Assembly: GCA_022702705.1 (NCBI GenBank)
Contig: CM040424.1
Location: 79,425,452 to 79,489,451, forward strand
Direction: 5' to 3'
Length of the DNA: 64,000 nt
DNA from: Papilionanthe hookeriana x Papilionanthe teres
Lineage: Eukaryota; Streptophyta; Magnoliopsida; Asparagales; Orchidaceae
Of the stretch, positions 59,014 to 64,000 are shown piece after piece; position 1 is the stretch's first letter; every line of letters starts with the position of its first letter. The translations under genes were made by a program, and so were the position numbers. The notes under the pieces were generated by a model that worked only from the letters and a program-made list of their open reading frames with translations, had not been told where the DNA came from and ran no database searches.

Positions 59014-59431
59014 TAGGGCTATAAAAAAAGTTTATAATTCACGAACAACTTCTGTTCGACTCACTAAGTAGCTATTGTTCAATTAATTTGCTAAACAAAC
59101 AAGCTAAGCATGTACAATTATTTTGAGCTTAATTTATAAGTGAGTCGAACACGATTAAATCTTCTTAATTTTGTTCGACTCTCTTTGGCTTGAATTTATT
59201 AAATACTTAAGTAAACAATATTTATTATATTATTTTTATATTAATTTTTATGATTTATTTATAAAATATGAAAGTTTATTATTTTTAAAATCCTTTTAGC
59301 TAAATTTGAGCAAAACACAGGCATGTTATTAACAAATTATTTTGAACACAAGCTGATTTTAACCAAATGAATTTTTAATCGAGCTGATTACAAACAAATA
59401 CTCATTCAAGCTCAGTTTGTTTACATCTCTA
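59014..59431. mobile_element. Probable hAT-like MITE
   Basis: The ends TAGGGCTATAAAAAAAG and, inverted, TAGAGATGTAAACAAAC form imperfect TIRs of the TAGGGCTGTAAACGAACC type common in plant genomes. The interior repeats GTTCGACTC, CGAGC and AAACAAAC words in both orientations. Flanking 8-mers are only partly alike, so the target duplication is not confirmed. Confidence 0.5.
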
Positions 59432-61264
59432 GCTGCAAGGAATATTCCAAGAATCTTGCGGTTGAATAATGAATTCTTCTGAGGTGAAAAGTATTCTAAG
59501 CATACATGTCTGAGGGAGAGCTTTGGTAAATTTTGGTTTATCCAACTTAAAAGCATAATAGAGTTGAATAATAATCATCAAATTATATAGTGCGTCCCCT
59601 CTAATCCGATCGATGAAAGAGCTTCAAGCTAGCTAATATTTTGTAAGAATGGATTGACCTACGTTGGCAAAGAAGTAGCCACACTTTTAACTCTTATCTA
59701 ATAAGCTGGTGTTGACAAGCTGACTAAACTTGAATTGAAATTCTCTTAGCATGTGAATGACTTTGATAGGGTGTAAAGAATTAAGTGCATACTTCACCTT
59801 TCAAGACCCTAATTATCGGTTTTTTTTTTTTTTTTTTTTTTTTGGTGGCTGTATCAACACCTTTGCTTTTTCTTCTTCTCAAGGTTTCCTACTCCCTCAA
59901 TAGTTGCAAAGAAATGGTTGAAATGCTAGGAGTCAAAAAATTTGGAGTAATGCTCCATACAAGGAATTGGCAGAGTGAAAGGTGATGGCTACATCGAAGG
60001 TGGTGGTTGCATCAACAACAGAGGCAGGAGCTACAAAAAATGTAAAAAGGTGGCAGAGGTAACAATAAAGACAACCAGGAAAAGATGAATAGGGAGGTGG
60101 ATCTCCCAGCTTCAACTTTGGACATGATCACCGTGAAAGCAACTTCAAAAACAAAGAGCAGGCCTTGTGGCAAGCACAAGGATGTGGCCTTTGAGGTTAA
60201 CTGGTTAAACAACCATTGAGGAGCTACTCTGATCAGGCTAAGCTAGTTAGATGGAAGTGGTGATTACGATGATCAAAGATATGCAATGACTGTTCAAGGA
60301 AAAATAAGAAGATATGCATGCTCTGAAGGCTAAGCTATAGAGGCATGATTGTGTAGCAACTCCCTGAAGTCCCTCCAGCAATACAAAAACCATTATTTTT
60401 TACCATTAGAGTGATTTTGAAAGGATCAAGAGGCTAACTTAAGTAGATTTGTCTTTAGTCTAATAACAATTGGAATATTTTTATTGTGGTTCCATGCATT
60501 AAATTCTTGGATGCTCAGGAAAAGAACAGCAGATACAAGGACATAGTAACTAGAGCTGCTAATGAAAGAGTGGAGCTTGTAATCCATACGGTATCCAAAA
60601 TAGTTATTCAAGAATTTAGTCATGTTGTATGAAGTTTTGATGGCAATGATTCCCACCGTAATCTAGGAATTTTAATTTGAGATGAGGAGGACAGTCAACA
60701 TCTGGCATGCCTACCGTGAACTTGACTTTTCACCTAGGCCTTGGCAATTTTTTCAGGGGGTGAAATATCGATTGCACATATATCCATTTTTGTCGGGCAC
60801 ATGTCCAACTGATATGTGTTTTTGGTGTGCGCTACAATAGCAAAAATATACATACCAATATACTTAGTGAGCTGACTACTAGTTGTTCGCGAATGACGAA
60901 CCTTTTTGATGGCCCTACTTGCAACATTATACCATCTTCTACCACGAATTTCATTGCTCTTAAGGATGAAACAGCTAGTTGGTCATTTGATCGCCCACTT
61001 ATTCCTACCCCACATTTGTCGAATTAGAGTGAAAAATTGGAGTTTTAATGATTATACCTTTTTTGCTCTTGGAGTAATGAAACCTTCCTCTTATCCTATA
61101 GTGGATATAAGTTATATTTCTGAATCACTTAAAAAACGTGTTTTTTGCTCATCGTTTTTTTCTCATATTTATTTTTGTTCTATTTCTCTCTAGAATGTAG
61201 AATTCCTCTCAATTAAGAGGTAAACAGTATGGACGGGATTCACCTCACCTGATACACTATTGGC
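59432..61264. other. Unassigned region, partly old gypsy sequence
   Basis: Contains a 24-T run (59820-59843) and short frames only. Its position upstream of the chromodomain fragment suggests that part is the lost gag-pol of the same element, but I cannot recognise domains in it. Confidence 0.3.
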
Positions 61265-61850
61265 ATAACACTACACTAGTATGCAGTGTAGACCAGTACT
61301 TGGAGGAGAGGGACATGTTATTGGCAAAGTTCAAGGGACATCTACTGAGGGACCAATAGATTATGAATAGCAAAGGCTAATGGACATAGGATGGAGATAC
61401 AATTTGAGCACGTGGACATAATTTATTTGAAGTTAATCTTACCGCAGAAGACATTGACCATACGATATTTTGGACCCTATGAGATTGTGGCACCATTTGA
61501 GGTTTTCAACATCATAATCATTGCATCCAGTATTTTATGTATCCCAACTGAGGCATGCTATCGAAGACCGCACACCGTCGTCCTCACTACCTTCGATGTT
61601 GACATAGGACATGAAGGTAAATTTGGAAAGTTTGGAGGTAGAAGGGGTGCACTGAGGAGTGACTGGGACAAAGGAGGTGTTGATTAAGTGGGAATATCTA
61701 CCAGTTTATGAAGTAACTGAGGAACCTTACAAAGTGATCCAAAAGCAGTTTCCATCATTCCACTTTAAGGATAAGGTGCTTCCTTGGGTGGGGAGTATTG
61801 TTACGCTGGTCTCTCATGGACCGGTTAGGACCAAATCGACTTAGCCTCCT
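61265..61850 (+). pseudogene. Ty3/gypsy chromovirus tail: integrase C-terminus and chromodomain
   Basis: Pieces in shifted frames read LEERDMLLAKFKGHLLRDQ, then VDIIYLKLILPQKTLTIRYF and GPYEIVAPF, with an HPVFHVS-like position lost. After a frameshift comes EVLIKWEYLPVYEVTEEPYK then VIQKQFPSFHFKDKVLPW, a chromodomain in which the usual W of ATWE is altered. The order matches the pol C-terminus of chromoviruses. The 3' LTR may start at TGTTACGCTGGTCTC (61798) and run to about 62164. Confidence 0.8.
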
Positions 61851-62159
61851 AGCCAAGGGGTTAGAAACCTCTATTTTTTACCTAGGGAGATTCCAGCTCC
61901 CAGGTTGGGCCTGTTAAACCCTTAATCACTTATGCGAGGAGAGGAATTAAGGGGGGCTCTCGGGTGGAAGTTTGGATGTGTTTGGGCGGTGTTTCAATAT
62001 GGATAATCACCTAGGGATTGTTTTCATGTTTTCATTTTTGCAATTTTTATTTTTTTATTTTTTCGTTCCTAGTGGCGTCTAGGGTTTGTGAAGAAGTGAT
62101 CTACATCTCAAATTGTAGATCACCCATTGTACCTTGTTTGTTTGCTTGAAGATTAATCA

Positions 62160-62520
62160 ACAACAACAACAACTAGACTTCATCCCATTAAGTGGGGACA
62201 AGTACATGAATTCTTTTTCTCCATTGCGCTTATTGACTATTACTTTTCATTTAATTCTAATAAACTAAGTTCACTTTTTATACAATATGCCAAGTCAATA
62301 TTGGCCTACCTCTGCCTTTCTTAACATAATTCGAATCTAAAACATCTACTCTTCTAATCGGATCATCAAATGGTCGACGTTTAATGTGACCAAACCATCT
62401 AAGATGACTATTTAATTTTGTGCGACGTTGCAACTACACCATTTCTATCGCAGATATATTCATTTCCCATTTTGTCCAAAGTATCAAGCCACTCATCCAC
62501 CTAAGTATTGTAATCTCAGC
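62160..62520 (-). mobile_element. RTE-clade LINE 3' end, antisense and 5'-truncated
   Basis: The minus strand reads RWFGHIKRRPFDDPIRRVDV then KKGRGRPILTWHIV, followed by an untranslated tail with CCCCACTTAATGGGATGAAG and (GTT)5. These are the signature C-terminus and 3' end of plant RTE LINEs. The same HIK.xPFDD motif occurs in the remnant at 1870-3548, so the two belong to one clade. Confidence 0.8.
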
Positions 62521-63396
62521 ATTTTGATGCACTATTAAAATATGAGTTTTTCCTTCCCGCAAATTCTAAGGGGATCACCTTCGTTTGAAATAAGGGACAT
62601 TGAAGATAGCTCGAACATTCAAGTCAATTTTCTGACTTGGATTGAGCCAACCATGATTTTTTCCATGATTTGATCTTCAGGTTGATTTTTAGCTGGGCTT
62701 GGATCAGATCTAACCAGCTCAACAATAATATGCATTTTAAGAAATTATTGATACTTCATACGTTAACCAACATTCATCAAATTTTTAGTTCGCCTTGTCG
62801 AAGATGTTATAATCCTCCAAAAATTCTTTCAGTGAAAAAATCCATAAAGTTTTTCTGGAAAATCTCTAGTGTAGACTGTCACCATGCAGTAGTAGGATAG
62901 AAAGTTGAGAATAGGAAAATAGTTTTTTAGTTTGCATCTATATGATAGAAGACTTGCGATCCTTTTCATTTATAAATTTGTCCAAGCACTTATGCCGTTA
63001 ATCTTGCTTGGTCTGCGACAAGTTACTTCGACAATGAAACCATAAGTAGCATCATTGGGACATGGAAAAATAGTGTTTTATTGACATACAAAACAGTATA
63101 ATCTTACTAAATTGCCGCCATGAATTTCTTCATTGTGGTATTTTAAACTTTCTCCAACGAGAATGATAATCTCCACAATGGTCACAAATTAGGATAGTAT
63201 GCCATGATCAGTTCTCGTAGAGATGCATTATCAAAATGTGAGTTATATTTTCAGACGAAATCCTTCATTTGAAAATACTTTATCGACTCCAACAATTTTT
63301 TCTTAGGTGGTATGGCCCAAAATGAAAGACTATTTTGTTAACTTTAGTTCGGAATGTTTTCTAAGATAATCAGTGAATGGTATTTTAGAGATCTAA
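62521..63396. other. Unassigned AT-rich region
   Basis: No gene or repeat recognised; only short frames occur. Confidence 0.35.
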
Positions 63397-63596
63397 GCTC
63401 TGTTTGAGACAGTTGCATGTGCTTGTAAAATAACTATATACTTATTGTGAGAAAAGTAGTTAGCTTGTAAAATAAGAATTGTGTTATGAATGCAAATCCT
63501 TCGTATAAGAAAAGTAGTTTTCTTATAGTTTGGGACCCAATAATGATTAAATGATATGAATGATAAAACAATAAAAAAATTACCTCAAACAAACTC
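63397..63596. mobile_element. Small Tourist-like MITE
   Basis: The left end GCTCTGTTTGAGACAG and, inverted, the right end GAGTTTGTTTGAGGTAA are about 200 bp apart. Flanks are TAA on the left and TTA on the right, compatible with but not proof of the 3-bp target. The interior repeats AGAAAAGTAGTT words in direct orientation. No coding capacity. Confidence 0.5.
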
Positions 63597-64000
63597 TTAC
63601 ATAGTTTGCACTTGTTATCCTATTGTTATTATTCCTATAGAATTTGGTTTGAGTGTGCAAGCCGCCAGCTGCATACCTCATTAGCTGCTTGCACTTTCCT
63701 CAAGCATGTGACTTAATCGTTACCTTCACTTCAGTATCTCAGTTTTTCTCCTTCTGATTTTCTTCTTCAATCGATATCAGGCATCTGTGTTATTATCAGA
63801 ATGTTACTCTCATCCAAACAGAAAAAAAAAGAGAAAAAAACTCGTCCTCCTTTTTTTTTTTTTAATCGTCTAAAGCACAGAGTCAGCTAAAGTAGCTTCA
63901 AAGTTTCTCAAAAATATTTTGTATATGAAGAAGGTCTAAACTGAAGTATTCACGTCTAGTGTTGCTTTACTTCTATTCCTTCCTTCTTTGATTGGGATTT
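63597..64000. other. Unassigned end of window
   Basis: AT-rich sequence with a T-run (63851-63863). Nothing is recognisable. Confidence 0.35.

Noticed and set aside
61798..62164. 3' LTR of the chromodomain-bearing gypsy fragment
   Set aside because: It has a plausible TGTTACGC start and a TCAACA end, but no partner LTR or target duplication is visible, so it is mentioned only within the element entry.

Overview
This is nuclear DNA of a flowering plant. It is AT-rich, intron-containing and dominated by plant-type transposable elements: Ty3/gypsy chromovirus and Tat lineages, Ty1/copia, RTE-clade LINEs and Tourist/Harbinger-like and other MITEs. Nothing bacterial or viral-genome-like is present, and I cannot name the species.

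Only one cellular gene can be supported: a protein-only RNase P (PRORP, nuclear PRORP2/3 type) on the + strand, running from an ATG at 7954 to a TAA at 37235. Six exons (7954-8889, 9369-9470, 9578-9753, 34184-34304, 36857-36925, 37014-37235) join in frame into about 541 codons. All eight predicted catalytic and zinc ligands expected from the family are present. Its third intron is about 24.4 kb and holds most of the repeats in the left half of the window.

Layout. 1-7450 is intergenic: two inverted copies of one LTR (about 590-1365 + and 5010-5890 -) flank a decayed RTE LINE (about 1870-3548), followed by a possible MITE (6433-6705) and a roughly 500-bp foldback element (6720-7219) close to the PRORP leader. 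Intron 3 of PRORP contains a decayed chromovirus (12348-19620) that carries a Harbinger-like element (17858-18890). It also contains a second Harbinger-like element (22424-33223, TAA target duplication) interrupted by an antisense copia element (23026-32284, GGATT duplication), itself interrupted by a non-coding block of about 4.9 kb. Intron 4 carries a third Tourist-like MITE (35836-36074). Downstream of the gene lie about 3 kb of unassigned sequence with a perfect 165-bp tandem duplication, then a roughly 17-kb antisense Tat-lineage gypsy element with 3.7-3.9 kb LTRs (40254-57526). The last 6.5 kb is unassigned DNA with a hAT-like MITE, a chromodomain-bearing gypsy tail (61265-61850), an antisense RTE LINE 3' end and a small Tourist-like MITE.

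Functionally, PRORP would remove 5' leaders from precursor tRNAs in the nucleus. The transposable elements are broken by stops and frameshifts and look immobile. I found no previously undescribed gene system. The most informative structure is the intact essential-type nuclease gene whose active site is split by a 24-kb intron with three nested levels of insertion.
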